From contig SWDS01000006.1 of the NCBI GenBank assembly GCA_005116745.1, positions 793,222-857,221 on the forward strand: DNA of 64,000 nt, written 5' to 3'. The translations under genes and the position numbers were made by a program. The notes under the pieces are model-generated. The model worked only from the letters and a program-made list of their open reading frames with translations, searched no databases and was not told the DNA's origin. Positions 46,603 to 55,381 of the stretch are shown in pieces. Source of the stretch: Nitrospira sp. Its GTDB lineage: Bacteria > Nitrospirota > Nitrospiria > Nitrospirales > Nitrospiraceae. Position 1 is the first letter of the stretch. Every line of letters starts with the position of its first letter.

Positions 46603-47405
46603 GTAACGGTACATGGTACTTGAAACACGGCTCGGTCTTCCAACCGGATTGCGGTCAGCTGCCGTCCCCACACACAGCCGCTGTCGATAGCGAGGAGCTG
46701 CTTTTCGCAATGGAGCCCAAGTGCTGCCCAATGTCCACACACGATGGTGGCATTGCGATGTTGTCGATGCTCAACCTGGAACCAAGGGAAATACCCGGCA
46801 GGGATTCGTTCTGGAGAACCGTTGAACGACGATTCCATCCGGCCATCCGGCGAACAAGCCCGAAGTCGGGTGAGCACCTTCATGATGGTCGCGAGTCGAG
46901 TGGGACCGGTCAGGTTTGGCGACCATTGTAGATGTTTGCTGGGATGCAGTGCTTGTAGGATGTCTCGGTATGTGGGACTTTGCAGACCGATCTCGACTTC
47001 ACGAGCCAGTCTTTCCGCTTCATCGATGGACCATTGGGGTAGTAAGCCCGCGTGAACAAGCACGAAAGAATCCTCACGATACAGGAGCCGTTGTTGACGT
47101 AACCACGTGAGTAGCTCGTCGTGATCTGGTGCCGTTAGTATCTCACCTAGTGTGTCTTCTGGACGCACTGCGGCAATACCCTCGGCTACAGCCAGCAGGA
47201 ACAGATCATGATTGCCTAACACGACGACAGCCCGATCGCGAAGGTTTTTGATATAGCGGAGGACGCTCAGCGAATCCGGACCACGGTTGACCAGATCGCC
47301 GACGAACCAGAGACGATCATGGGTCGGGTCGAAGTGGATATGCTTGAGAAGGCGTTGCAAGGGCTCGTAGCATCCCTGCACATCGCCGATGGCATATGTC
47401 GTCAT
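46599..47405 (-). CDS. apaH: ApaH-like symmetrical diadenosine tetraphosphatase
   Basis: This calcineurin-fold phosphatase should split Ap4A into two ADP. The motifs are TYAIGDVQGCYEPLQ, WFVGDLVNRGPDSL, VVLGNHDLFLL, FVLVHAGLLPQW and CGHWAALGL, in the expected order and 268 residues long. ATG 47405 fits the family start; the open frame runs 12 codons further. It is the third gene of a leftward operon. Protein phosphatase activity cannot be ruled out. Confidence 0.9.
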   Translation of the reverse strand: MTTYAIGDVQGCYEPLQRLLKHIHFDPTHDRLWFVGDLVNRGPDSLSVLRYIKNLRDRAVVVLGNHDLFLLAVAEGIAAVRPEDTLGEILTAPDHDELLTWLRQQRLLYREDSFVLVHAGLLPQWSIDEAERLAREVEIGLQSPTYRDILQALHPSKHLQWSPNLTGPTRLATIMKVLTRLRACSPDGRMESSFNGSPERIPAGYFPWFQVEHRQHRNATIVCGHWAALGLHCEKQLLAIDSGCVWGRQLTAIRLEDRAVFQVPCTVT

Positions 47406-47471
47406 GCTCACGAGAGTACCCTGGGATGGAACTCTCCACAAGACCTTAATCTGTTGGGAGAGGTGCGGGCT

Positions 47472-47888
47472 CTACGGGTACTTTGCTTCGATCTTGCTAG
47501 AGAGCCCGCCGCGAGCGGTAAAGGTGCCGGTGACTTTTGCCCATACGGGACGGCAGGATTTGACAATATCGTGGAGGATTCTGTTGACGGCATTTTCGTA
47601 GAAGATGCCGAGATTCCGGTAGGCGTGGATGTACATTTTGAGCGCTTTCAGCTCAAGACATTCTTTATCAGGCATGTAATGCAGTGTAATGGTTCCGAAG
47701 TCCGGCAAGTTAGTCTTTGGACAAATCGCTGTGTACTCAGGGATCTCAATCGTAATTTCATATTTCTTGTATTGATTCGGGAAGGTCTCGATATCTGGGA
47801 GAGGAGAGTTGATCCCGCTTCGCGCATGACGCTCGTTGTAGCCAAGCTTCGTGCTTCGTATGCTCCTCTTTAACTCCTTACCCTTCAC
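47472..47888 (-). CDS. queF: QueF, NADPH-dependent preQ0 reductase
   Basis: QueF reduces the nitrile of preQ0 to preQ1 for queuosine in tRNA. The 138-residue protein is of the short YkvM type, with the nucleophile Cys56 and Asp63 in AICPKTNLPDFGTITLHY and ECLELKALKMYIHAYRNLGI. GTG 47888 has AGGAG seven bases upstream. No other queuosine gene is nearby. Confidence 0.94.
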   Translation of the reverse strand: MKGKELKRSIRSTKLGYNERHARSGINSPLPDIETFPNQYKKYEITIEIPEYTAICPKTNLPDFGTITLHYMPDKECLELKALKMYIHAYRNLGIFYENAVNRILHDIVKSCRPVWAKVTGTFTARGGLSSKIEAKYP

Positions 47889-47900
47889 TCCGTACTCCTT

Positions 47901-48149
47901 TTAGGCGTGCTTCATCCATTCAGTCTGACCAATTTTTTCCAATTCGATATACAGAGAGACCCAGGGGCATTTCATTTCTGGATAGACTTCACAAAGGCCA
48001 CCTTTACGGACTCCTCCACAGGGGCCATGTGCCATGAACTTTGGGCATTCAGCCTTGATTGAATCGTCCGGAATCGCCGGGCGTTTATGGACCCCGCCGA
48101 CATGGACACCCGCATCATCTTCGCCTGGGATGAGAACGCGCAAGAGCAT
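47901..48149 (-). CDS. Small MetV-like / MTHFR C-terminal domain protein
   Basis: The 82-residue protein ends with four spaced cysteines in the pattern CPKFMAHGPCGGVRKGGLCE and YPEMKCPW, which is the motif of the MTHFR C-terminal (MetV-like) domain. In acetogens MetV binds metal and pairs with MetF. Here the domain stands alone, far shorter than acetogen MetV, about 3 kb from metF. The start is uncertain (ATG 48149 or TTG 48185). It is the first gene of the leftward operon with queF. Confidence 0.7.
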   Translation of the reverse strand: MLLRVLIPGEDDAGVHVGGVHKRPAIPDDSIKAECPKFMAHGPCGGVRKGGLCEVYPEMKCPWVSLYIELEKIGQTEWMKHA

Positions 48150-48362
48150 GGGAAGTAGTGTAAACGGAATGCAACGAATCGGCAATGTCTAAACGGGAAT
48201 CATTAAGAACGTTCGGAGCGGCTCATTCGAGTGATTTTCTTGTCCTAGTCGTTTGGGGCAAATGGCCTATCTTGCCGGCTGGATCTAGGCCTTTTCTTTT
48301 GGACATCGTGGGCCATCTTTGAAGTTGCTTTGATTTTCATGGCGTTATACTATCATCATTAG

Positions 48363-48385
48363 TAGTTATCATAAATTCATAACTA
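48363..48385. promoter_or_regulatory. Operator-like inverted repeat upstream of the oxidoreductase operon
   Basis: TAGTTAT (48363-48369) and ATAACTA (48379-48385) flank nine bases and include a T-N11-A pair, the core of LysR-type binding sites. It lies about 45 bases before the -35 of the operon promoter, in a 442-base divergent gap that contains no gene. Confidence 0.5.
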
Positions 48386-48429
48386 AGGTTTGGTGTCACT
48401 ACTAGAGATGAGAAAAGTTTGATCAAAGA

Positions 48430-48459
48430 TTGACAGTCTTTTTCAGGCTTTGTTAGGAT
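48430..48459 (+). promoter_or_regulatory. Candidate promoter for the 2-oxoacid:ferredoxin oxidoreductase operon
   Basis: TTGACA at 48430-48435, 18 bases, TAGGAT at 48454-48459. The leader would be about 125 bases. GGAGG stands before the first gene. Confidence 0.5.
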
Positions 48460-48591
48460 GCCGAGACTCGATGGCCCTTAGGTCGTGGTCTGAATTATCC
48501 AAACCCTCAAGTTTTTTTGATGCATGTCGGCAGTGTCAAGAATGATGAGCAGCGGTCAACCGTTGCCAACGATATATAATGGAGGTGCCTG

Positions 48592-49485
48592 ATGAGTCTT
48601 GATTATGTCAAGTTTTCCAATGGATTTGAAAGGTTCATGCCAAAAGAATATCGAGACATGGTCGAACATGGGCCTTTTGGGAAGAAGGTCACTGTTTCTC
48701 AGATGGGGAGTTTCAAGGAAGCGTTGGAAGAACACCCTATGTGTGCCGGTTGCGCGATGACGCTCTTCATAAGACTTGCCATCATTGCTTTCCCTAACCC
48801 CGAAGATACTATTACTGTGGGGACAGCCGGTTGCGGTCGTCTGGCCATCTCTCAGGCAGCAATTCCATTTGTCTACGGCAACTATGGTGACCAAAATGGA
48901 GTCGCGAGCGGATTATCTCGTGGCCTTCGTCTTCGCTTTGGAGATAAGCCTAAGGATGTGGTTGTGATGGCTGGAGACGGTGGTACGGCGGACATCGGTT
49001 TCCAACAGGTGCTCCATTCGTGGTTCCGCAAGGAACGGTTTACGACCATCATGTTGGACAACGAGGTGTATGGGAATACCGGTGGGCAGGAAAGTGGTAT
49101 GACCAATCGCGGTGCCGTACTGAAAATGGCTCCCCTCGGCAAGAAGTTCGAGAAGATGGATATGCTGCAGATGGCTAAGGTTGCGGGTTGTGCGTATGTG
49201 GCGACAGTCGTGCCGAATAATCCGCGCCGTGTCGAAAGCGTCATTAAGAAAGCGGTGTTGATCGCTCGCGAAGTCGGGTCAACGTATATTCAGGCGTATA
49301 CCTCGTGCAATATTGAATACGCTATTCCGACTGACAAAGTCATGGAAGATGCGAAGACGGTCGAGAACGATCGATACCAGTTCACCGAGTATGTCAGCGA
49401 AGAGGCCAAACAGTATCTTGCCGAGCGCTATGGCTATAAGGAGTTCCTCCCCAAGCCAGCTGCCGCGATTCCCAACAAGGCCTAA
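48592..49485 (+). CDS. 2-oxoacid:ferredoxin oxidoreductase, beta (TPP) subunit
   Basis: This subunit binds thiamine diphosphate and an iron-sulfur cluster and splits or forms the C-C bond next to CO2. The TPP motif runs from MAGDGGTADIGFQQ to NEVYGNTGGQ (about 127-166). Cys51, Cys54, Cys81 and Cys239 are placed like the cluster ligands of the family. The five-gene operon resembles the pyruvate and 2-oxoglutarate enzymes of Hydrogenobacter and Nitrospira; which acid is used here cannot be decided by eye. 297 residues. Confidence 0.9.
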   Translation: MSLDYVKFSNGFERFMPKEYRDMVEHGPFGKKVTVSQMGSFKEALEEHPMCAGCAMTLFIRLAIIAFPNPEDTITVGTAGCGRLAISQAAIPFVYGNYGDQNGVASGLSRGLRLRFGDKPKDVVVMAGDGGTADIGFQQVLHSWFRKERFTTIMLDNEVYGNTGGQESGMTNRGAVLKMAPLGKKFEKMDMLQMAKVAGCAYVATVVPNNPRRVESVIKKAVLIAREVGSTYIQAYTSCNIEYAIPTDKVMEDAKTVENDRYQFTEYVSEEAKQYLAERYGYKEFLPKPAAAIPNKA

Positions 49486-49506
49486 GCGACCGAAGGAGAT
49501 TGCACA

Positions 49507-50235
49507 ATGGCAAAGCGCTTCAATATTCGAATGGCAGGTGTCGGCGGACAGGGCGTCGTGACGGGGTCTCACATCCTGAGCACGGCCGTGATCAATGCTG
49601 GAGGCGAAAGCACGATCGTACCGTTCTATGGGTCTGAGAAACGGATGGCGCCGGTTGAAAGTTATGTCCGTGTATCGGACGAACCGATTTATGAGATTGG
49701 CGAAATCACATTTCCTCACATCATCATTATTTTCCATCCTCAGGTCATTACCCACGGCAAATCGTACACGATGCCATTCTACTTCGGTTTAAAGGAAGAT
49801 GGGATTGCGTTGATCAATAATGATGGACCGATGAATCTTCATCGCGATCAGGCGGCTGAGCTGAAGGAAAAGCGCGTGAAGCTCTATTACTTTCCAGCGA
49901 CGAAGATGTCTTTGGAAGTCGCAGGCATGGATCTCGCCACCAACATGGCGCTAATGGGCTGTATTGGTGCGATTACAGGTCTCACGAATATGGTGGGGTT
50001 GGATCAGGCCGTCAAGGATCGGTTCCTCGGTAAAGGCTTTGTGGTGTCTGGCGGTACTGCCGCACTCGACAGTGTCGTTGAACGAAAGTTCAAGAAAAAG
50101 CAGGAGCTGATCGATAAGAACGTCGCCGTCATGCGGGCTGGATGGAACTATGCTGTCGATCACGGTTGGGCAGCGTCAGATGTCAAGCGCGAAGCCGAGC
50201 CAGTGGCCACTGAGCCGGCCACTGCCACTGCGTAG
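49507..50235 (+). CDS. 2-oxoacid:ferredoxin oxidoreductase, gamma subunit
   Basis: The gamma subunit completes the coenzyme A side of the complex. The 242-residue protein begins FNIRMAGVGGQGVVTGSHIL, the family signature, and has PFYGSEKRMAPVESYVRVSD. An Ala/Thr-rich end follows. GAAGGAG precedes the ATG and the gap to the beta gene is 21 bases. Confidence 0.9.
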   Translation: MAKRFNIRMAGVGGQGVVTGSHILSTAVINAGGESTIVPFYGSEKRMAPVESYVRVSDEPIYEIGEITFPHIIIIFHPQVITHGKSYTMPFYFGLKEDGIALINNDGPMNLHRDQAAELKEKRVKLYYFPATKMSLEVAGMDLATNMALMGCIGAITGLTNMVGLDQAVKDRFLGKGFVVSGGTAALDSVVERKFKKKQELIDKNVAVMRAGWNYAVDHGWAASDVKREAEPVATEPATATA

Positions 50236-50256
50236 CCGAGCCACAAAGGAGTCTTT

Positions 50257-50580
50257 ATGTACCTTGTAGCCAATGTCAATGTTGAAATCTGTGCATCGAA
50301 GAGCTGTAAGCTTTGCACGCAGTATTGTCCAGAAGCCAACACCATTCAATACAGTGAGGAGATGGGCAAAGAGCAAGGGTTTAAGTACGGGTCTGCCTAT
50401 ATCGCGGTAGACCGGTGTAAAGGCTGTGCCCTGTGCGTATGGGTCTGTGACAGCCTGGCCAAGAACAATGCTATTAAAATGACCATGATCGATCAGTTGC
50501 CAAAGGCAGCGTTGACGGACAATATTACCTACGGAGACAAGAGCACCACTGCAGTGCTTGCGAGCCCTATGGTTGGGTAA
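50257..50580 (+). CDS. 2-oxoacid:ferredoxin oxidoreductase, delta subunit (two 4Fe-4S clusters)
   Basis: This 107-residue ferredoxin-like subunit passes electrons between ferredoxin and the TPP site. Two cluster motifs are seen: C12, C17, C20, C24 (KLCTQYCP), and C54, C57, C60, C64 (CKGCALCVWVC). The spacing of the first set is slightly irregular. AAAGGAG lies before its ATG. Confidence 0.9.
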   Translation: MYLVANVNVEICASKSCKLCTQYCPEANTIQYSEEMGKEQGFKYGSAYIAVDRCKGCALCVWVCDSLAKNNAIKMTMIDQLPKAALTDNITYGDKSTTAVLASPMVG

Positions 50581-50596
50581 GGAAGGGGAGTCAGGC

Positions 50597-51361
50597 GTGG
50601 CAATTACACAAGATACCAGAGAGCGAATCATCGTGCCGGGTCCAGCAGGGTTCCATCCGCCGTCTGCGGCCCAGTTAGGTGTAGCTTTGCCGGATCCAGG
50701 ACAGGGGTTGTACTATGGCCTCCTTGAGCCGAATGAGGAGGTAGTCATTGAAGAGATGGCTCGCAAAATGCTGACGAGCCCGAATGCGACGATCTTTCCA
50801 GGTCCCCTCCTCTTGTGGGCGTGGAACGATCATGCCGTAGAAAAGGCGAAGGCCACGCTTGAAATTGCGGCCCAGATTCCTGAAGTGATGATCATCCCTA
50901 TGCCGGATTATCGGCCAAAATACCCGAAAATTGATCCTGAAGAAGTGATCAACCCTAATCATCCGAATCTGACGATCTGGGGCAATAAGATCGAAGCCTG
51001 CATCTTTATCGGTGTCCATTGTCACTATGCGAATCTCACCCTGAAGATGATCAGGGCAGGCACCAATTGCTGCACCATGGCCGTTTGCGCGGAGCAAGGT
51101 CATGAGGATGCGATGTTGACGATTCGAGACTCCGATACGCTCAAGATCAAGCGTGTTGCCCAGATTTTCAAGCGCGTCCGTGAGGAGCTAGGAATCAAGC
51201 TGCCGGAGAGCGGCGAAAATGTCCGTTTTACGGGCACACAATCAAAGGTGCATGGCGGTAAGACTCACACTAATCCAATGGCGTTTGCTCCGACTCCTGG
51301 TGGGACGGGGAGCGCAGCGATGTTTGGTCATTCTGCCGAGCAGATGAAGCGGGAAGGATAA
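50597..51361 (+). CDS. Fifth (epsilon-type) subunit of the oxidoreductase operon
   Basis: This 254-residue protein has no catalytic motif I know. It matches the idea of the extra small subunit found only in the five-subunit forms of these enzymes. Notable are a cysteine/histidine-rich stretch, CIFIGVHCHYANLTLKMI and AGTNCCTMAVCAEQGHED, and a Gly/Pro-rich end. GTG 50597 follows GGAAGGGGAG; the open frame before it overlaps the delta gene. Confidence 0.75.
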   Translation: MAITQDTRERIIVPGPAGFHPPSAAQLGVALPDPGQGLYYGLLEPNEEVVIEEMARKMLTSPNATIFPGPLLLWAWNDHAVEKAKATLEIAAQIPEVMIIPMPDYRPKYPKIDPEEVINPNHPNLTIWGNKIEACIFIGVHCHYANLTLKMIRAGTNCCTMAVCAEQGHEDAMLTIRDSDTLKIKRVAQIFKRVREELGIKLPESGENVRFTGTQSKVHGGKTHTNPMAFAPTPGGTGSAAMFGHSAEQMKREG

Positions 51362-51401
51362 GGCCGAGTGGCAATGCTCGAACTAGCCAAGAGGTGCAAT
51401 T

Positions 51402-52733
51402 ATGAGCGAGACTGAAGTGAAGACAAATCCGCAAGGCGACCCGATTACCAGCGTAGCGCCAGCGCCAAGTGCATCGAAAAAAGATCCGCATGGCGAAGCG
51501 AAAAGACAGCGAGTGGTGACGCCTGAGTATATGTTTCACGAGGCGCCACGGACAAAGGAATTCATCACCGGCAGCGAGGCTGCAAAAGAAGCAGTCCGTC
51601 GTTCGAATGTGGATTTGGCGATTGCGTATCCGATCACGCCACAGAGCGAAACCATGCAGCTTGTCGGTGTCCTCTATGGTGAAGGTTATGTGAAAGAGTA
51701 CTATCGTGGTGAGGAAGAAGTAGGTGTGATGGCGGCTATCGCTGGCGGCTCACGTGCAGGCGTCCGTTGCTACACTGCGACGGCCGGTCCCGGTACGTTG
51801 CGAGGTCTTGAAGGCATCGCCTCCTGGCCAGGCCACCGTCTTCCAGCCGTTGCCATGTTTACCTGTCGTGTCGTCAATGCCCCATTGGCAATTCAACCGG
51901 ACAACATTGAAGTGTCCTATCTGCTCAACTGCGGCATGATCGTGTTTCATGCTGAGAATCAGCAGGACATGTTTGACTTTACGATGGCCGGTTTCACGAT
52001 CAGCGAAATGAATGATGTCACGTTGCCCGTCGGGGTCTGCTGCGACGGTTTTTTCGTCACCCATGCTCGTGGGTATGTGCGCATGCAGGATCGTGGCATT
52101 AAGCTTCCGCCGCGCGAAGCCTGGCGCGGGGCTGTTCCTGTGCTGGATGCGGAGAATCCTCCCGCGCGTCTCTCTCGAGACGCCCCAGTCCAGAAGTCAA
52201 ACTTTATGGCGTACAACATTCACGCCGTCTGGCAACAAGAAGTCTGGGCAGCCGTTGAACGGTCGCGCAAATACATTGATCGATATATGGGCGGATTGCT
52301 CACTGCGGAGAACGTCGATGATGCCGAAGTGATCATCATTGCCTCCGGCAGCGCTGCCGCGCAGTCGCGCGAAGCCGTTCGACTCTGTAAAGAAAAGGGC
52401 ATGAAGGTCGGATTGATCAAGGTCCGCTCCCTCCGCCCGTTCCCGACCAAGGAACTCCGCCAGTTGTGCGGCAAGGCCAAGCTGATCGTGGTCCCGGAAT
52501 TCAACTACGTCGGCTGGCTGGCCAAGGAAGTGGCGACTGCCATCTACGGTTTCTCCAACGCGAAGATCATCGGTGGCCCGCGCGTGTACGGTGGTCAGTC
52601 GATGCCGGTGGAGTTAATCGTGGACGAAGTCGAATCAGGTGTGAGCGGTAAGAAGTCTACGAACGTTGCGATGTCGCAGATCATGGGTGGCGTCAATCCT
52701 GACGAAGTCGCTCACTTCATGCGCAGCATCTAA
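51402..52733 (+). CDS. 2-oxoacid:ferredoxin oxidoreductase, alpha subunit
   Basis: The alpha subunit binds the 2-oxoacid and part of TPP. The 443-residue protein has the family motif IAYPITPQSETMQ, EEEVGVMAAIAGGSRAG, and TATAGPGTLRGLEG, with a C-terminal domain (VIIIASGSAAAQSREAVRLC) after about residue 300. The first 60 residues are a Lys/Pro-rich extension with no counterpart in most relatives. The operon ends here at a strong terminator. Confidence 0.9.
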   Translation: MSETEVKTNPQGDPITSVAPAPSASKKDPHGEAKRQRVVTPEYMFHEAPRTKEFITGSEAAKEAVRRSNVDLAIAYPITPQSETMQLVGVLYGEGYVKEYYRGEEEVGVMAAIAGGSRAGVRCYTATAGPGTLRGLEGIASWPGHRLPAVAMFTCRVVNAPLAIQPDNIEVSYLLNCGMIVFHAENQQDMFDFTMAGFTISEMNDVTLPVGVCCDGFFVTHARGYVRMQDRGIKLPPREAWRGAVPVLDAENPPARLSRDAPVQKSNFMAYNIHAVWQQEVWAAVERSRKYIDRYMGGLLTAENVDDAEVIIIASGSAAAQSREAVRLCKEKGMKVGLIKVRSLRPFPTKELRQLCGKAKLIVVPEFNYVGWLAKEVATAIYGFSNAKIIGGPRVYGGQSMPVELIVDEVESGVSGKKSTNVAMSQIMGGVNPDEVAHFMRSI

Positions 52734-52748
52734 AGCGAGACGATAGTC

Positions 52749-52796
52749 AAACAGGAAGGGCCTCTCAAGCATCAGCTTGAGAGGCCCTTCCTGTTT
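52749..52796 (+). terminator. Strong rho-independent terminator, 22-bp perfect stem
   Basis: The arm 52749-52770 (AAACAGGAAGG to CTCAAGC) pairs perfectly with 52775-52796 around the loop ATCA, and the stem ends in TTT. It lies 15 bases after the alpha subunit stop. The AAA/TTT ends make it usable from both sides, so it can also stop leftward transcription of the next gene. Confidence 0.9.
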
Positions 52797-52865
52797 CTGT
52801 CAATCCGGTCTATCTTGTCTATCTAGTCGTTATGATTCCGACGACTGGCTAGGCCAGACCGTTCG

Positions 52866-53114
52866 TTATCCCTGAATCTCGTCCTCGATCATCTCCTCGC
52901 TGTCCGGCATCCCATAGGCCACATACTTCGCATAGGACAGATAGATTCCCGCACTATCGGTCATGGCCTTCGAGCCGGAAGTCAGTCGAATGATCTTATC
53001 CGAACCGGGTGGCTCGACGTTTTGTAACATCGTGACATGGTCGTGCAGCAGTCGGATATAGCGCTCCACAGCCGACTCAACCTCTTTATAGGCCTTGAGG
53101 ATATCATCCGTCAT
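52866..53114 (-). CDS. Hypothetical acidic helical protein, 82 aa
   Basis: No family is recognised. The protein is helical, with acidic ends (SEEMIEDEIQG). GGAGG six bases before ATG 53114 supports translation. It lies between the oxidoreductase terminator and the Rsm22-like gene, which starts 38 bases away in the other direction. Confidence 0.65.
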   Translation of the reverse strand: MTDDILKAYKEVESAVERYIRLLHDHVTMLQNVEPPGSDKIIRLTSGSKAMTDSAGIYLSYAKYVAYGMPDSEEMIEDEIQG

Positions 53115-53152
53115 AGTTGTCCTCCGTAATAGACTGAGCATACACTAGGCCT

Positions 53153-54331
53153 ATGCGTAGCCACAATGTCACCCTTTCGTCCTCGTTATTGAGTGTGATT
53201 GAGAATGTCGTCAAGCCCGAAGGGGTTTCACGAGAGCGTCTCTCAACTGCGGTTGTTGATCTCTCAAAGCTTTTCACAATAGGGCGAAGTGCATTGAGCC
53301 ACTCCTATCTTGAATCGCCCGCCCTTGGCGCGGCGTATCTCAACTATTTCCTGCCGGTGAATCTGTCAAAGATCCAAGTGCTTCTTGGTGAAATGCCCGT
53401 TGTGCTGGTTGACGAACCATTCTCAGTGCTAGACCTTGGCTCTGGGCCAGGGACCGGAGCACTCGCGGTTCTCGACTGGTGGAATGGGCGAGGGAGTGTC
53501 TCTGGGCTGTCAGTCGTGGCCGTGGACCGTTCGATGGCGGCACTTCACCAAGCCGAAAGCCTCTGGAGTAAGTATTGCCGAACAGCCGACCTGACCGGCA
53601 CGAGCCTGCAAACTTGCAAGGCAGATGTAGCACGGACTGGGTGGATAAAAGAGGTTGAACCGAGGGCTCCATTCAATCTCATCATTCTTGCAAACTGCCT
53701 GAACGAGATTCATGCGGAAGCGACAGATCCGATCGCGATGCGAAGTCGCCTTGTGACGGAGCTGTTAGCGCGTCTCGCACCCCAGGGCACCTTGATGATT
53801 GTGGAACCGGCCTTACGCGAGACCTCCCGAGCGCTGCACCAAGTGCGCGACCGATTACTCCAAGAGAAACGCTGCACCGTCTATAGCCCCTGCCTGCATG
53901 AAAACAGTTGTCCGGCCCTAGTGAACCCCTACGATTGGTGTCATGAAGAGCGGGCCTGGGAACCTCCGGTATCAATCCAGGAAATCGACGGCGAGGTCGG
54001 CTTCATCAAAGACGCGCTGAAGTTTTCCTATCTGTTGTTGCGAAAGGACGGGAAGACCATCGTCGACCGACGTCCGGATGTCTATCGTATCGTGAGCGAA
54101 CTGCGGGAACTGAAAGGTGAGAAGCGGGCCTGGCTATGCAATGAGACGGGACGGCCAGAAATCGGTCGGCAGGATCGCCTGGTTTCGCCTCAGAACGCAG
54201 CGTTTGATGAGTGGCATCGTGGAGCGATTGTGCAGATCGAAAAGGTCGTTCACAAAGAACGAAAGGGAAAAGTGTCGGCCTTGGGACGAATTGAACAAGG
54301 TGCGGAAGTGAGAATCGTTCGTCCGGTCTAA
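53153..54331 (+). CDS. Rsm22-like ribosomal small subunit methyltransferase family protein
   Basis: The 392-residue protein has a SAM-binding motif VLDLGSGPGTGALAVLDWW near residue 93 and FNLIILANCLNEIH. The C-terminal Cys set YSPCLHENSCPAL and DWCHEE is characteristic of the Rsm22/METTL17 family, whose members carry an iron-sulfur or metal site and act on the small ribosomal subunit. Bacterial roles are poorly known. No binding site is seen for ATG 53153, so the start could be slightly different. Confidence 0.8.
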   Translation: MRSHNVTLSSSLLSVIENVVKPEGVSRERLSTAVVDLSKLFTIGRSALSHSYLESPALGAAYLNYFLPVNLSKIQVLLGEMPVVLVDEPFSVLDLGSGPGTGALAVLDWWNGRGSVSGLSVVAVDRSMAALHQAESLWSKYCRTADLTGTSLQTCKADVARTGWIKEVEPRAPFNLIILANCLNEIHAEATDPIAMRSRLVTELLARLAPQGTLMIVEPALRETSRALHQVRDRLLQEKRCTVYSPCLHENSCPALVNPYDWCHEERAWEPPVSIQEIDGEVGFIKDALKFSYLLLRKDGKTIVDRRPDVYRIVSELRELKGEKRAWLCNETGRPEIGRQDRLVSPQNAAFDEWHRGAIVQIEKVVHKERKGKVSALGRIEQGAEVRIVRPV

Positions 54332-54800
54332 CATTCTCCAATCAAATCCAAGGAAGTATGTGTCCTCTCGCTCCAGCCCCTCCTGAGGCACTCCTCGCAC
54401 CATGGTCTGAAGGGTTTAAGAGGAAGCCCAGTGGAACGGATGCGCGCTTCGGTGGTGGCATCATGCGATGAATTGCACCGGGCCTACTTCTGTAGTCATG
54501 CAAAGTACCTCCTGCCGGATGAGACACTTGACGTGAACGGATTACCACCAAAACTGTAGCAGGGATGGTTATTGTTCCTCTTTAGCAAAACACGAGTCTG
54601 AAAGAGGCTCGTCACCGTTTCATTTATTGGAAGCAGCAGGCGGGAGCTAACTGCCGACTTTACTGGAGGCGCAGGGACCCTCTGAGGTTTCGGCGGGAAT
54701 TTCAGGTGATTTCCGCTCGTCGCAACTCAGAAGGGTAATGCCGAGAAGTATGAAAGCAGGAAGCTCCGCTTGCTGACGACTTCTGGGAATCTTCGAGAAG
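54332..54800. other. Intergenic stretch without supported features
   Basis: About 470 bases between the Rsm22-like gene and a small leftward gene. I see no gene, tRNA or strong hairpin; there is only a weak ACGAG/CTCGT stem near 54590-54610. It may be decayed coding sequence. Confidence 0.6.
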
Positions 54801-54983
54801 CTAATCCGCTTCCGGTTCCGCGCTGCCGTGCTGGTGGGACACCTTATCTTCTTCGAACAGCTCAGCCATTTCTTCGGCGATCATATCTCCATCATCCTGA
54901 ATGGCGATGAGGGGGATTTCTTTTCTTGCCTTCGGCTTTTCTTCCGGCAAAGATTGGTCAGGTTGTTTTAGATTATCACTCAT
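54801..54983 (-). CDS. Small acidic hypothetical protein, 60 aa
   Basis: The protein MSDNLKQPDQSLPEEKPKAR and onward is very acidic, with a helical EEMAELFEED part and a final SHQHGSAEPEAD. It has no known family. There is no clear ribosome binding site and the start is chosen as the first ATG. It could be a genuine small protein because its downstream neighbours are on the same strand. Confidence 0.5.
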   Translation of the reverse strand: MSDNLKQPDQSLPEEKPKARKEIPLIAIQDDGDMIAEEMAELFEEDKVSHQHGSAEPEAD

Positions 54984-55021
54984 ACAAGCAGTATACACCA
55001 GCGGAGAGCACTGTGGCGCAC

Positions 55022-55381
55022 TTATTCAAACGCTTCCAGTGACGATTTCTCTGGGAACTGTCGCTTACAGCCCTTGCAGGTCACGAAGTAGATGGATTCC
55101 CGCACGGATAACGTAGCCCGGAAGTCGAGGTCAACTCCGCGATGGTTGCAGGTCGTGCAGGAAATCTCCTTCAAGTGAAACGGCACGTCCGGCTGTGTCC
55201 GGAGATAAAACTCCATATCGGTATAGAGGGGGAAGGTGTAGAAGCATTTCTTGCAGATGCCCCGCCAGTCACCGTCGGTTCCCATGGACCGTTCGTCAAT
55301 GGCAAAGCTGGACTGTTTGCAGATGGCGCATTGGACCGTGTTTAGACGCCGTTCTACTTCCTGTTGAGTGATAGTGACCAT
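55022..55381 (-). CDS. Hypothetical protein with four CxxC zinc-ribbon motifs
   Basis: The 119-residue protein has C-A-I-C, C-K-K-C, C-T-T-C and C-K-G-C pairs, enough for two zinc ribbons, as in transcription or RNA-binding accessory proteins. No family is assigned. ATG 55381 is taken as the start, although the frame opens 22 codons earlier. No enzyme motif is present. Confidence 0.7.
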   Translation of the reverse strand: MVTITQQEVERRLNTVQCAICKQSSFAIDERSMGTDGDWRGICKKCFYTFPLYTDMEFYLRTQPDVPFHLKEISCTTCNHRGVDLDFRATLSVRESIYFVTCKGCKRQFPEKSSLEAFE

